Below, in pieces: positions 25,967 through 35,142 of a DNA stretch of 51,031 bases. Below the pieces are notes generated by a model. It saw only the letters and a program-made list of their open reading frames with translations, did not search any database and had not been told where the DNA came from. The DNA is from an uncultured Gammaproteobacteria bacterium (lineage in GTDB: Bacteria > Pseudomonadota > Gammaproteobacteria > Arenicellales > Poriferihabitantaceae): positions 1 to 51,031 of the forward strand of contig CALKKV010000071.1 in NCBI GenBank assembly GCA_937992195.1. Direction: 5' to 3'. A program made the translations under genes and the position numbers. Each line of letters opens with the position of its first letter. The stretch's first letter is position 1.

Positions 25967-26971
25967 ATGAATAGAACTCTCTCTTTCTTTGCCGCATCTG
26001 CGGTTGCTTTTTCATTTTCGGCTGAAGTTATGGCGGCTGAATGGAACGTTTCTCTTTGGGGGAAACGCAGAGCATTTACTGAGCATGTTGAAAAGCTGGC
26101 GGAACTGGTTTCTGCTAAAACCAATGGCGAGTTTACGTTAAATATTTCGTATGGCGGTCTGTCAAAGAACAAGGAAAATCTGGACGGAATCTCTATCGGT
26201 GCATTTGAGATGGCGCAGTTCTGTGCTGGATACCACCGTGACAAAAACCCATCGATAACGGTACTAGAGCTTCCATTTTTGGGCGTGTCTTCTCTGGAAG
26301 AAGAACGCAAAATAAGCCAAGCGGTATACAAGCATCCTGCAGTCGAGAAAGATCTTGCGCGTTGGAATGCGACGTTACTAATGCCTTCGCCGTTGCCCCA
26401 ATATAATATTCTAGGTGTCGGCGACGCGCCTATGACACTTGCTGATTTCAATGGTTTGGCAGTTCGTGCCACCGGCGGCGTTGGTAAAGCAATGGAAGCG
26501 ATAGAAGCAGTTCCGACTTCAATGTCTGCATCTGAAGTGCGTCAGGCGTTAGACAGTGGTGTAGTTAAAGCAGTTGCTTTTGCCCCCCATGCGCATATGT
26601 CATTTGGAACCGTTGAAACCGGAAAGTGGTGGACGACTAACCTCAATCCAGGTACCGTAAATTGCCCCGTTGTCGCAAATACCGACGCTATGAATAGCCT
26701 GAGCGATGCGCACAGAGAGGCATTGCTGAGTTCAATCGACGAAGCGCTGGATCACTATATCGCGAATTACAATGGCAAAACGATGGACGCCTGGGGTCCG
26801 GTTTTAGAGGAGAAAGGCATAAAGTCGGTTACCTATGATGATTCGGAAATTTCTGCATTTAAAGATAAAGTAGCTGGACCCGCTGCAAAAAACTGGATTG
26901 CAGAAAATGATGCTAAGGGCCTGCCTGCGCAAGAGCTCTATGACTTAGTAACCAGTATGGTTGGTAAATAG
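25967..26971 (+). CDS. dctP: TRAP transporter substrate-binding protein
   Basis: This 334-residue periplasmic DctP-family protein has a signal peptide (MNRTLSFFAASAVAFSFSAEVMAA). Family marks are FTEHVEKLAELVSAKTNGEFTL, the region LPFLGVSSLEEE, and LADFNGLAVRATGGVGKAMEAIEAVPTSMSASEVRQALDSGVV, where the Arg that grips a carboxylate lies (VRAT). It delivers its ligand to the QM permease. The sigma-54 promoter and DctD-type regulator fit an organic acid ligand, but the binding pocket differs enough from classic DctP that the compound is not certain. Confidence 0.88.
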   Translation: MNRTLSFFAASAVAFSFSAEVMAAEWNVSLWGKRRAFTEHVEKLAELVSAKTNGEFTLNISYGGLSKNKENLDGISIGAFEMAQFCAGYHRDKNPSITVLELPFLGVSSLEEERKISQAVYKHPAVEKDLARWNATLLMPSPLPQYNILGVGDAPMTLADFNGLAVRATGGVGKAMEAIEAVPTSMSASEVRQALDSGVVKAVAFAPHAHMSFGTVETGKWWTTNLNPGTVNCPVVANTDAMNSLSDAHREALLSSIDEALDHYIANYNGKTMDAWGPVLEEKGIKSVTYDDSEISAFKDKVAGPAAKNWIAENDAKGLPAQELYDLVTSMVGK

Positions 26972-27016
26972 TCATAGCGCTGCGTTTAGTTGGCATAACT
27001 CGTTGTAGAAGCTGAA

Positions 27017-27661
27017 ATGGCAACTAAATCTAATGTTTTGACTGATAGCAGCTGGTTGAGTCGAATCGACCAGCTGTTTTATAAACTGGAAGTCTTCCTG
27101 GCGCTGCTGAGTGGGATTGCCGTTTTCTCACTGATGATACTCGCTGTGATATCTGTGGGCGGTCGAAACTTTTTCGGTCAACCGTTGCCCGGCTATGTTG
27201 ACTGGATCGAACAATTAATGCCCTTGATCGCGTTCATGGGGATTGCCTTCACTCAGCGAGATGGCGGGCATATCCGGATGGACATTCTGGTAAGCCGCCT
27301 GAAGGGAAGGTTTTTATGGGCGGCTGAAATTATTTCAGTTCTGGCGATGCTGTTTGTAATGTTGCTAGTTGTTTGGGGATCTTGGGAACATTTTCTTCGC
27401 AGTTTTGATTTTGCCTCGCCACTGTGGAGCAGGGATAGTTCCATGGATATTGCGATACCGCTATGGCCTGCAAAATTGTTAGCGCCTGTCGCGTTCTCCG
27501 TTCTCTGTTTTCGTTTGCTTTTACAGTTGTACGCTTACGGTCGTGCCTTCGCCAACAATTCACTTGAGCCGGTGGCCGTACCGTTAATAGAGGATGCTGC
27601 AACCCTTGCTGCAAAAGAAGCTGAAAGCGTTTCCGGCGCTGAGCATCAGCTGACGAGATAA
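27017..27661 (+). CDS. dctQ: TRAP transporter small permease
   Basis: This is a 214-residue inner-membrane protein with four main hydrophobic helices, of the DctQ family. The marks NFFGQPLPGYVDWIEQLMPLIAFMGIAFTQRDGGHIRMDIL are typical (the GHIRMD motif). It sits between the binding protein (45 bases upstream) and the large permease (10 bases downstream) and forms the membrane complex with the latter. Confidence 0.87.
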   Translation: MATKSNVLTDSSWLSRIDQLFYKLEVFLALLSGIAVFSLMILAVISVGGRNFFGQPLPGYVDWIEQLMPLIAFMGIAFTQRDGGHIRMDILVSRLKGRFLWAAEIISVLAMLFVMLLVVWGSWEHFLRSFDFASPLWSRDSSMDIAIPLWPAKLLAPVAFSVLCFRLLLQLYAYGRAFANNSLEPVAVPLIEDAATLAAKEAESVSGAEHQLTR

Positions 27662-27671
27662 GTTTATTTCG

Positions 27672-29075
27672 ATGGAACCAATAGAAATCGGCGTATATGT
27701 CTCCATCGGCCTGTTGGTGATGGTTGTGCTTGGAATGCGTGTCGCCTTCGCAGCCGCTTTGGCTGGAATGGTTGGACTGATATTAATCTTCTGGGCGAAG
27801 AAAGGCTTTGATCTGTCTCAGCTTGGATGGGCAATTTCTGTCGCCGCAAAAACAGGCGGTCAGGTTCCTCATTCCAAAGTCGCTTTTCAGGCGCTATCTC
27901 TTATTCCAACATTTATTCTGATCGGCTATCTTGCGTATCACGCAGGATTAACAAAGGCACTGTTTGAAGCAGCGAAACGCTGGGTGGCCTGGCTGCCAGG
28001 TGGACTTGCGGTGTCTACGATTTTCGCAACTGCGGGTTTTGCGGCAGTGTCGGGTGCGTCGGTGGCGACTTCGGCAGTATTTGCTCGTATTGCGATTCCT
28101 GAGATGCTTGCAATTGGCTATGACAAACGATTTGCTGCCGGGGTGGTCGCTGCGGCCGGTACTCTAGCATCCCTTATCCCGCCGTCAGCTATTTTGGTGA
28201 TTTACGCGATCATCGTCGAGCAGGATGTCGGGAAGCTTTTACTGGCGGGTTTTATTCCAGGCGCATTTTCTGCCTTGGTCTACGCAAGCTTGATTATTGG
28301 TATCGCGGTGGTTTTTAAGAAAGTCGGTCCGCCCGTGCGTGGCTTTACCTGGAAAGAACGTTTTGTTTCGTTACCTCCGGCAATGCCAATATTTGCTGTT
28401 GTAGCAATCATCATATTGTTTGTTTACAACCCTTTTGGCGGCGATGCCTGGGGAACGCCAACTGAAGGCGGGGCGATCGGTGCGTTTATCGTATTTTGCA
28501 TGGCGATTTATCGAGGTATGCGTTGGCAACAGCTGCGTGAATCTTTATTAGAGACAGCAAAACTCTCAGTGATGATTTTTACCATTATCTGGGGGGTACT
28601 AATCTACGTTCGCTTTCTCGGGTTTGCAGATCTTCCCGGTGCGTTTTCGGACTGGATCACAAGTCTTGATCAAAGCCCGATGCTAACCCTGGTGCTTATA
28701 CTGCTCGCATTTGCGGTGCTTGGCATGTTTATGGATGCCATAGGGATGCTGTTGCTAACCTTACCCGTGGTATATCCAGCGGTGATGGCGCTCAATGGAG
28801 GCGAGTCGGTTGCAGCAGTTGACAGCGCATTTGGCATGTCTGGACCCATGTGCGCGATTTGGTTTGGAATACTTGTTGTGAAAATGGCGGAGTTCTGCTT
28901 GATCACGCCTCCTATTGGTTTGAATTGTTTCGTTGTAGCTGGAGTGCGTGACGATCTTTCGGTGCAAGATGTGTTCAAAGGCGTGACGCCATTTTTTATT
29001 GCTGATGCGGTGACAATCGCTTTGCTCGTTGCTTTCCCAAGTATTGTGCTCTGGTTACCAAGTTTGGCTGGTTAG
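27672..29075 (+). CDS. dctM: TRAP transporter large permease
   Basis: This 467-residue permease of the DctM family has about 12-13 membrane segments. It shows the TRAP large-subunit patterns FAAVSGASVATSAVFARIAIPEM, LASLIPPSAILVIYAIIVEQDVGKLLLAGFIPG and the C-terminal GPMCAIWFGILVVKMAEFCLITPPIGLNCFVV. It uses the sodium gradient to drive uptake. It is somewhat longer than the usual 425 residues, with extra length in the first third. It ends the dctPQM operon; a small hairpin (29089-29105) follows without a T tract. Confidence 0.9.
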   Translation: MEPIEIGVYVSIGLLVMVVLGMRVAFAAALAGMVGLILIFWAKKGFDLSQLGWAISVAAKTGGQVPHSKVAFQALSLIPTFILIGYLAYHAGLTKALFEAAKRWVAWLPGGLAVSTIFATAGFAAVSGASVATSAVFARIAIPEMLAIGYDKRFAAGVVAAAGTLASLIPPSAILVIYAIIVEQDVGKLLLAGFIPGAFSALVYASLIIGIAVVFKKVGPPVRGFTWKERFVSLPPAMPIFAVVAIIILFVYNPFGGDAWGTPTEGGAIGAFIVFCMAIYRGMRWQQLRESLLETAKLSVMIFTIIWGVLIYVRFLGFADLPGAFSDWITSLDQSPMLTLVLILLAFAVLGMFMDAIGMLLLTLPVVYPAVMALNGGESVAAVDSAFGMSGPMCAIWFGILVVKMAEFCLITPPIGLNCFVVAGVRDDLSVQDVFKGVTPFFIADAVTIALLVAFPSIVLWLPSLAG

Positions 29076-29220
29076 TTTGGATTCAAAGGCCAAGATAAAC
29101 TTGGCTCGTTCCCTGTGGCTTAACTCAGTAAATAGAATTAAAATAGCAACACAGAGATTTTCTAAAAAAGCTCTGTGATGGTTGAATAAAATCAGGGTGG
29201 ATCAATACAGGGGTGATAGA

Positions 29221-31524
29221 TTGAAAAAAATCGGAATGGACTTCGTGCCGTTGGGGTGTGCATTGCTTTTGGTTGCGAAAGTATCGTTTGTGCAAGCAGA
29301 AATACTTACCCATAGTAACGGCACTAAAAGTCACGGCAAAATTGCAGGATTCAGTGAAAACGGTGTGCAGTTTCGGGGGGACAAATACTATGTTTTTAAT
29401 TTGGACAAAATTTCCAGTGCTTCCGTGGATGAAGGTGTCTCGGGTGCAGAAGCAAAGCGCCAGAACGCTGCGATTGATAGACTAAACCGTCTAATAAGTG
29501 AGGAGTACTACAAAAAAAGAGCGCTTTCAATAAAGCTCAGAGAACTGTTGTCCAACGAATCTTATAATGAATTGGATGTTACGGCTAATAAAATGAGGCA
29601 AAGCAAAGCTCGTTGGCAGTCGGGTGACTGGCTAATTGAGCAATTCCACTATGCGTTTTATTCAGACCTTTCCAGAAGAGATATCTCCGGTCTTTCTAAA
29701 CGAATAGAGCAAATTAGACAGTGGGCGGCTGAGCGCCCGAAATCTTCTGCGGCAAAAGTGTCGCTGATGTCTGCGTTAAAAGAGTTAGCAACTGCTTATC
29801 GGGGAGGTGGGGTCGCCTCTACTGTCTCTGCCAAGAATTTTGCAAGATATAAATCGATAAACAACGAGATTATAGCTATTGCTCGTAGCCTTATTAATGA
29901 GAAGAATGATACCGGGATGATGTATAGCTATCTCATCTATGCAATGAATTCTTTGGGAGCGAAAAGTCAATCGATAGAAAAAGTAGCTTTGGCGGCTGTC
30001 AGAAAAGAGCCGGGTCTTGGAAGGCCACTTGAAAACGCAGTGAATGCGTTAAAGCCGCAGTGGGGAGGTTCGTATCAACAACCCACCGCGTTACTGGATA
30101 AGGCGTATTCGTTATTTCCCGCACCGCAAAATGAGTATTACTATCATATTATTGTCGAGTTTTTAAAATTATTAAACGAACATGAGTACCCTAAATATGG
30201 CTTTGACTGGGCGAGAATTCAAGACGGTTTTGAGAGTTATAGGAAGAGAGTGCTAGCGTTAGATCGGGATTTCCACCGGATGGCAAAACTTGCAGCTATG
30301 CATGGCGAAATGGCTGCCGCCAAAAAGTATATTGATTTGACTGATGGTGAATGGAATCATTTCGCGATTGAGATTTGGAAAAGTCCGCATGTTTTGGCAA
30401 ATTTTGAGTATTGGGTGAATCAAAAACCTGACCCCATATTCGCTCAAATTGTACAAGCAGTCCTGTTCAACAAAACCAAAACCGTTCGTAAATTGGTGCT
30501 GAGGTATTTGGGTGTGCGAAGTGACTTAAATCGCACAGATGTATATGGAAATACGCTTTTGCACCTTGCCATTAACAACGGTCAATTAGATCTGGTAGAG
30601 CGCCTTATCAAAGCCGGTGCTCGAGTCGACAGGCCGGATGGAAGCGGAAGAAATCCGGTCCATCTTGCGGCGAATAAAAAGCAGATAGATTTTTTAAAGC
30701 TGCTAATAGAGGCTGGCGCAGACGCTTCTGCGCTGACAGGAAGACTGGCACAGTCCGCTTTGCATCTCTCCGCTATCAACGGCTATCGTGGTGTGTCTAA
30801 ATTTTTGATGGATATTTCCCCAGAGTCAATCAGCTTGTCAGATCGCAATGGTTTGACGCCATTGCACTTAGCTGCATCGTACGGACATGAAGGTCTGATT
30901 GAAGATTTTCTAAGTAGAAAGGAAGTGCCTCTGCAGTCAGCTGACAGGGAAGGGAATACCGCGCTGATGAGCGCAATAAGGCAGAATCATTTGGGTGTTG
31001 TCGAGCGTCTTGTTGTTGGGGGCGCGGATATTAATAAAAAAAACCAACGCCACCATACGCCACTTAGTTACGCGCGGGAGCTCGGGTTTAACGATATCGC
31101 TATTTATCTTGAAGAAGCCGGCGGAGTAGAGACACAAGGAGCAGTGACAGATGCAGATATTACCGAGGCAAAAGGGTTAGTTGAGCAAGCAATAAAGTAT
31201 CGGAAGAAAGAAGACGCGCCCAAAGCCGTAGAACTATTGGAGAAGGCAATCGCGCTAAATCCAGGCGACTTTGGTATCTATCATACGTTAGCTTTATTAC
31301 ATTGGCAGGTAGCTAGAGATCCTGAAAGTGCAGCGCCGGTCATACAGAAATCTTTAGAGCTGAATCCAAATTATGCCGAAAGTTACTATATCGCGGGCAG
31401 AATTTTCCATGAGTTAAAACGACCGGATTTTTATAAGCCGCTGTTTCAGCAATACGTCAGAATGGCACCAAACACATACAATGCGAAAGATCTCAAAAGA
31501 AATTATTCAAGCTTTCTAAAGTAG
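29221..31524 (+). CDS. Exported ankyrin- and TPR-repeat protein
   Basis: This 767-residue protein has a signal peptide (MKKIGMDFVPLGCALLLVAKVSFVQA), a short beta-rich N-terminal domain (LTHSNGTKSHGKIAGFSENGVQFRGDKYYVF) and a long helical middle. About six ankyrin repeats follow near residues 435-635 (for example GNTLLHLAINNGQLDLVERLIKAGA and GLTPLHLAASYGHEGLIEDFL). Two or three TPR units close it near 650-765 (APKAVELLEKAIALNPGDFGIYHTLALLHW). TTG 29221 has AGGGGTG 5 bases upstream; a TTG at 29182 is less likely. It is followed by a lipoprotein gene. The role is probably protein binding in the envelope; partners are unknown. Confidence 0.8.
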   Translation: MKKIGMDFVPLGCALLLVAKVSFVQAEILTHSNGTKSHGKIAGFSENGVQFRGDKYYVFNLDKISSASVDEGVSGAEAKRQNAAIDRLNRLISEEYYKKRALSIKLRELLSNESYNELDVTANKMRQSKARWQSGDWLIEQFHYAFYSDLSRRDISGLSKRIEQIRQWAAERPKSSAAKVSLMSALKELATAYRGGGVASTVSAKNFARYKSINNEIIAIARSLINEKNDTGMMYSYLIYAMNSLGAKSQSIEKVALAAVRKEPGLGRPLENAVNALKPQWGGSYQQPTALLDKAYSLFPAPQNEYYYHIIVEFLKLLNEHEYPKYGFDWARIQDGFESYRKRVLALDRDFHRMAKLAAMHGEMAAAKKYIDLTDGEWNHFAIEIWKSPHVLANFEYWVNQKPDPIFAQIVQAVLFNKTKTVRKLVLRYLGVRSDLNRTDVYGNTLLHLAINNGQLDLVERLIKAGARVDRPDGSGRNPVHLAANKKQIDFLKLLIEAGADASALTGRLAQSALHLSAINGYRGVSKFLMDISPESISLSDRNGLTPLHLAASYGHEGLIEDFLSRKEVPLQSADREGNTALMSAIRQNHLGVVERLVVGGADINKKNQRHHTPLSYARELGFNDIAIYLEEAGGVETQGAVTDADITEAKGLVEQAIKYRKKEDAPKAVELLEKAIALNPGDFGIYHTLALLHWQVARDPESAAPVIQKSLELNPNYAESYYIAGRIFHELKRPDFYKPLFQQYVRMAPNTYNAKDLKRNYSSFLK

Positions 31525-31568
31525 AGAGGGTGGTAGAGAATCTCTATATTAATTTAAGGGAAGTGAAA

Positions 31569-32396
31569 GTGAATAAGCGTCTTTGTGTTTTCTCAATATC
31601 AATCTTGCTGGTTTTGGCCGGCTGCGGCGATAGAGCTGATACGTCATCTGGTTCGGGCGCTGAGATTCCGAGCGAAGAGAATACGATCACGACAGATTCC
31701 GGAGGGTTGATCGAAGTTGTGCATGACGACGAAGCGGCTGTTAATAGCATCATAAGGCTTAGATACGTTGTTAGAGATTCAGTCGGAGAAGACCAGTCCG
31801 GTACGTTGTTTTGGGACGATAATTCTTCCTCTCGGGTGAGAGGCAGTGGTCTGATTAACCATATATACAGAGCCCCGGGGACTTATAGAATTGCTATCCA
31901 GCCGGATGGAGAGGAAAAGCTGGTCGTCGGTGCAATCACAGTACTACCATCTGCAAACTGTCGACCGTTGGTCATACCATCGTTTACCAGTGTAACTGGA
32001 TTCCCAGGTTCGACTCCTAATCCTTTTCGCATCGAGAAAGTTGGAGATTGCAATGAATTTGTAAGCGCCAATGGTAGCGGGGCTGCACAGGCTCAATTCA
32101 CCACCAGTAGTCTTTCCAACGCTTCTGAAATTCGTTTGCGTGGCGCTCCAACATCTAGCGGAGAAGATATCTTTCTTCGTTGCGAGATAATTATAATTCC
32201 TTCGGTTGGTGGAATAGTCATTCCTCCTATTAGAAGATGCCGAGTTCCTGCAGTCTCCGGAGAGTCTCTTGCTAGTTCAGGGATGGTCACTTTTCCAACT
32301 GCGGGAAATTTAAGGTGCATGGGGTTTGTGGATTTCACAGGTGATACGAGTACCTTATTGGTGACTTCAAATGAAATTAGGATAAATTGCCAATAG
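31569..32396 (+). CDS. Lipoprotein of unknown function
   Basis: This 275-residue protein has a type II signal peptide with lipobox LVLAGC and would be anchored in the envelope. The mature part is Ser- and Gly-rich at first, then beta-rich with a PKD/Ig-like stretch (LFWDDNSSSRVRGSGLINHIYRAPGTYRIAIQPDG) and cysteines in pairs. GTG 31569 was chosen: TAAGGGA lies 7 bases upstream; GTG 31563 is possible. It starts 45 bases after the ankyrin/TPR gene and is probably co-transcribed with it. Not recognised further. Confidence 0.65.
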   Translation: MNKRLCVFSISILLVLAGCGDRADTSSGSGAEIPSEENTITTDSGGLIEVVHDDEAAVNSIIRLRYVVRDSVGEDQSGTLFWDDNSSSRVRGSGLINHIYRAPGTYRIAIQPDGEEKLVVGAITVLPSANCRPLVIPSFTSVTGFPGSTPNPFRIEKVGDCNEFVSANGSGAAQAQFTTSSLSNASEIRLRGAPTSSGEDIFLRCEIIIIPSVGGIVIPPIRRCRVPAVSGESLASSGMVTFPTAGNLRCMGFVDFTGDTSTLLVTSNEIRINCQ

Positions 32397-33014
32397 AACG
32401 TCGTATGTTTAAAGTTGCCATACGAAAAATGCTATCAATTCAGAACTAATCGTTAACCTAAGTATTCATTACTTGCAGAAACTCAAACAGATCCCGGTTG
32501 ATGCGCTCTGATTGTTCCCAGAACATCGTTGTTCACCAAAAGCAGAAATGCTAGCTGTTGGTAAGTGTTGTTTGCACCAGTTACAAACAATTTTTTGCTG
32601 GTCTGCCCGAACGACACACCAAACTGATAGAGAGTTTCCCGCAAAAATCAAACTGCCCTGACAATTTAGAAAGTTTGCTGTGGCCTTGAGTATTGCTCTC
32701 CATTAAAACCTCAAGTAGAACCTTGACGGACTCGAATGAGTAAAGGAATTCACTGATAAGCGGAAGCGGCATAGAATACCCACTGAGACACTCGTCACAC
32801 ACGCATCTAACTGAAAGGGACAGCGAGTTAAGCTATAAGACCTGCCAAGTAGGCAAATCGACAACATTATTACTAGGGATGATTATTAGGGATGGTGTAC
32901 GTTGACTCAATTTGAAATTCTTGATCTAAGTTTTTGAGAGACCCAGCAGCGCAATCATTTGTTAAATATTTCGTCAAACCTCATAGCTGTCCGATCGTCT
33001 CTGTCTTTCCGAGA
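32397..33014. other. 618-base spacer without a recognised gene
   Basis: A minus-strand open frame of 73 codons (32581-32802) exists but has no good ribosome site and no recognisable motif. No convincing terminator or operator was seen. It may be decayed sequence between convergent genes. Confidence 0.45.
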
Positions 33015-33950
33015 TCAGAGAAAAGGTGAGTACTCTACTTCAGATAGGGAATACGGAAATGCTCCAGTCCCGCGGCTAACACTCTGGAGGGATATTCGCA
33101 GCCGTCTTCCCGTGTCAGGTGGGGGAAGTTCGGTATTTTCAAGTGTGAGAATTTCAGCATTTCCCTGCAGGTTCAACAGTGTGGCGGTAGTGAAATCTAT
33201 CACCTGAACGCCAACGCGAGAATCCTGAAGTATGTTCCCAAATGTGTTGAAAAAATTATTACCTTTGTAGTCTGGTATCTCAATAGTGGCGTCATCAATT
33301 ATGGTAACGAAGCCCGGCAAACCACCGCGATGGTTGATGTCTACACCGCGACGTGGGTCGTCTGTGAATTGATCGGTCCGAGAAGCGATGTACAGTGTGT
33401 CAGCGCGGTTCAGTATCTCTGTATCTGTTTGGTCCAATGACGTGCGCTCTGAAAGCACTGATGCAGGTATCTTAGCTGTGAAATCTGTATCGCGCTTTTG
33501 AATGTACTTTGGACAGTTTCCAAAGCTCTGATCGACATGGAATACAAGAAGATCTTTGGTGTTCTTAAATACTGTAGCATTCAGTCGATTGCGGCGGCGA
33601 GTTGCAGGATCCAACCCAACTATGCTGACTTTTGAACCAACCGACAGCTGTAAATCTTCAGGTTCACCGGGCAAAGCTATTGATCTGATACTAAGTGTTT
33701 TATCGTCAGGTGTATTTAGAAAACCCGCTTCGCCTGTCCGTACCACAGCCCAGGGATGTCCCTGACTGTCGACAGCGCCCAAGTGAACCCAGGATAACTG
33801 CTCGAAAAAGGTACGATGTTGATCAGGCATATAATCTCTGATCATGCGCTTACCTAGATCTTCCAAACGATCTTTAATGCCAAGCGACTTGTGCAATGAG
33901 ACTTCGCCTTGGTGAAAAACGGCAGGTAGGTCGCTAAATTTTTTACTCAC
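33015..33950 (-). CDS. Pyridoxamine-5'-phosphate-oxidase-like flavin-binding protein
   Basis: This 311-residue cytosolic protein has the PPOX split-barrel pattern: MPDQHRTFFEQLSWVHLGAVDSQGHPWAVVRTGEAGFLN at the first FMN-binding strands, a second half beginning ADTLYIASR, and FVTIIDDATIEIPDYKGNNFFNTFGNILQDSRVGVQVIDF as the repeated barrel. The family binds FMN, FAD, F420 or haem, and its reaction cannot be told from sequence. It stands after a strong terminator of the VOC gene, so it probably has its own promoter in the terminator region or weak read-through. Confidence 0.75.
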   Translation of the reverse strand: MSKKFSDLPAVFHQGEVSLHKSLGIKDRLEDLGKRMIRDYMPDQHRTFFEQLSWVHLGAVDSQGHPWAVVRTGEAGFLNTPDDKTLSIRSIALPGEPEDLQLSVGSKVSIVGLDPATRRRNRLNATVFKNTKDLLVFHVDQSFGNCPKYIQKRDTDFTAKIPASVLSERTSLDQTDTEILNRADTLYIASRTDQFTDDPRRGVDINHRGGLPGFVTIIDDATIEIPDYKGNNFFNTFGNILQDSRVGVQVIDFTTATLLNLQGNAEILTLENTELPPPDTGRRLRISLQSVSRGTGAFPYSLSEVEYSPFL

Positions 33951-33970
33951 GAAAACTCATAATATAGAAA

Positions 33971-33999
33971 AAAATGGCCGAGAATTTCTCAGCCATTTT
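33971..33999 (-). terminator. Rho-independent terminator after the VOC gene
   Basis: AAAATGGCCGAGAA and TTCTCAGCCATTTT form a long stem with one mismatch. On the minus strand it is followed by a run of T (plus-strand A run 33968-33974). It separates the VOC gene from the PPOX gene. Confidence 0.85.
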
Positions 34000-34015
34000 C
34001 TCCTATCATCAGTGA

Positions 34016-34387
34016 CTATGCAGTCATATGAAAAAAACAAAGCTTGTTTCCATCTAAATCGTAAACGTAGCTACCGTAAAAGAAATCCAATCGTTGGCCG
34101 GGCTCACCGCCATCCGTTGCGCCTAGTTCGATTGCTTTATTATACAATGCCGCAGCACCTTCAGGTGAGCCACCAGGAATAGCAACCATTTGACCATTAC
34201 CGCAGCTTTGTTCGCCTTCGTCGGCTGGTTTACAAACGGCCAACATGGCGCCGCCTTCTTCCGTACCGTAAAACTTAATTCGATCCAAGCCCATCAGCTG
34301 CTTTCCGCCTACCATTGCGAGTAGTTCGTCATAGAAAGCGAGTGCCTTGTCCAAATCTTTCGTACCAATAGTGGTGTAACCAATCAT
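34016..34387 (-). CDS. VOC-superfamily (glyoxalase-like) protein
   Basis: This 123-residue protein has a single VOC module: MIGYTTIGTKDLDKALAFYDELLAMVGGKQL, then KFYGTEEGGAMLAVCKP, and DFFYGSYVYDLDGNKLCFFH with the closing His and hydrophobic ending typical of the fold. VOC proteins are metal-dependent lyases, dioxygenases or resistance proteins. ATG 34387 was chosen because GAGGTATT stands before it; an upstream extension is non-homologous. It is divergent from the CMD gene, and both have the same palindrome at their promoters, so they are probably co-regulated, perhaps by the TetR gene at 35986. Confidence 0.82.
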   Translation of the reverse strand: MIGYTTIGTKDLDKALAFYDELLAMVGGKQLMGLDRIKFYGTEEGGAMLAVCKPADEGEQSCGNGQMVAIPGGSPEGAAALYNKAIELGATDGGEPGQRLDFFYGSYVYDLDGNKLCFFHMTA

Positions 34388-34489
34388 GTTAATACCTCGT
34401 ATTAAATATTTTAGGGGAGTTGTTAAAAACATCTGGATGTGATCGAAATAAATCCTTACGCCGCCAGATATTAATAAGTTGAAATTCGG

Positions 34490-34518
34490 AATATATCTAT
34501 CTATTGATAGATAGTCAA
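34490..34518 (-). promoter_or_regulatory. Promoter of the VOC gene with an operator in its spacer
   Basis: On the minus strand TTGACT (34513-34518), 17 bases, TATATT (34490-34495). The palindrome 34497-34514 occupies almost exactly the space between -35 and -10, a classic position for repression. Confidence 0.7.
34497..34514. promoter_or_regulatory. Palindromic operator 1 (TetR-type)
   Basis: CTATCTATTGATAGATAG is an 18-base near-perfect palindrome, with one mismatched pair at the centre. It matches operator 2 (34605-34622) closely; the shared consensus is CTATCTATCGATAGATAG. Confidence 0.75.
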
Positions 34519-34575
34519 CACTATTTTGAAAAACACGAATAATCTAGTGGGAGTAATCGCATTCTGGAAAAAGAT

Positions 34576-34603
34576 TTGACATTTCAACCATTCTTGATAT
34601 TAT
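34576..34603 (+). promoter_or_regulatory. Promoter of the CMD gene
   Basis: TTGACA (34576-34581), 16 bases, TATTAT (34598-34603). The -35 is consensus. Operator 2 starts 1 base after the -10 and would cover the start of transcription. Confidence 0.65.
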
Positions 34604-34604
34604 A

Positions 34605-34622
34605 CTACCTATCGATAGATAG
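34605..34622. promoter_or_regulatory. Palindromic operator 2 (TetR-type)
   Basis: CTACCTATCGATAGATAG is an 18-base palindrome with one mismatched pair. Bound repressor would block the initiation site of the CMD gene. The two operators are 108 bases apart. Confidence 0.75.
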
Positions 34623-34662
34623 ATATAATTTTCAATTCACAATTTCAAAGCAGGTAATACTC

Positions 34663-34968
34663 ATGTTTGATATGCAAAACTTAAAAAAAATCGCTTCATT
34701 TAAAGAGACCGCTCCGGATGCAATGGCCGGGTTCGTTGCATTGGACCAGGCGGCTATGAAAGATGGTGCAATATCCAAGAAGAATAAAGAATTAATAGCC
34801 TTAGCGGTTGCACTAACCACACAATGCGGTTATTGCCTTGAAGTTCACAAAAAAGCAGCAGTTGCAGAGGGCGCTACGCCAGAAGAAATCGCTGAAGCCA
34901 CCTTTGTCGCCGTAGCACTTCGAGCTGGTGCAGCTCTGACACATGGTACGCATTTAATTGCTGACTAA
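34663..34968 (+). CDS. Carboxymuconolactone decarboxylase (AhpD-like) family protein
   Basis: This 101-residue all-helical protein has the AhpD-type redox motif: ALTTQCGYCLEVHKKAAVAEGATPEEIAEA, with CGYC and a following His. In AhpD-like proteins the two Cys act in peroxide reduction or as a thiol relay. The start MFDMQNLKK at 34663 was chosen; the preceding frame is promoter and operator DNA. It is divergent from a VOC gene with shared operators. Sec (UxxC) versions of this family are known, but this one has a normal Cys codon (TGC). Confidence 0.87.
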   Translation: MFDMQNLKKIASFKETAPDAMAGFVALDQAAMKDGAISKKNKELIALAVALTTQCGYCLEVHKKAAVAEGATPEEIAEATFVAVALRAGAALTHGTHLIAD

Positions 34969-35142
34969 AGCAGCAGAAATATACGTAATATAACGGCGGT
35001 ATTGAAATTCCCATTCTGTGAAGGGTGGGAATAAAATGTCGAGGTTCTTTTTTGGAGCGCCGGTTTTATCGGCAGCGGTAATTTTTTAACAATAGTCTAA
35101 TAGTTGTCTGTTTTTCGCAGGCAATAATTAATGGAGTCTGAT

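Noticed and set aside
29089..29105. Hairpin GCCAAG/CTTGGC as the dctPQM terminator
   Set aside because: Six pairs only and no T tract follows.
32581..32802. 73-codon minus-strand ORF in the 32.4-33.0 kb spacer
   Set aside because: No ribosome site, no motif and no conserved context.
33015..33071. Possible second Sec codon: the PPOX gene ends with TGA and the frame stays open for about 18 codons more
   Set aside because: The continuation (SRKDRDD...) has no redox motif, no Cys partner and no recognised homology, and the protein already has a complete PPOX domain.
34807..34900. AhpD-like protein as a selenoprotein
   Set aside because: The motif is encoded TGC GGT TAT TGC, two normal Cys codons.
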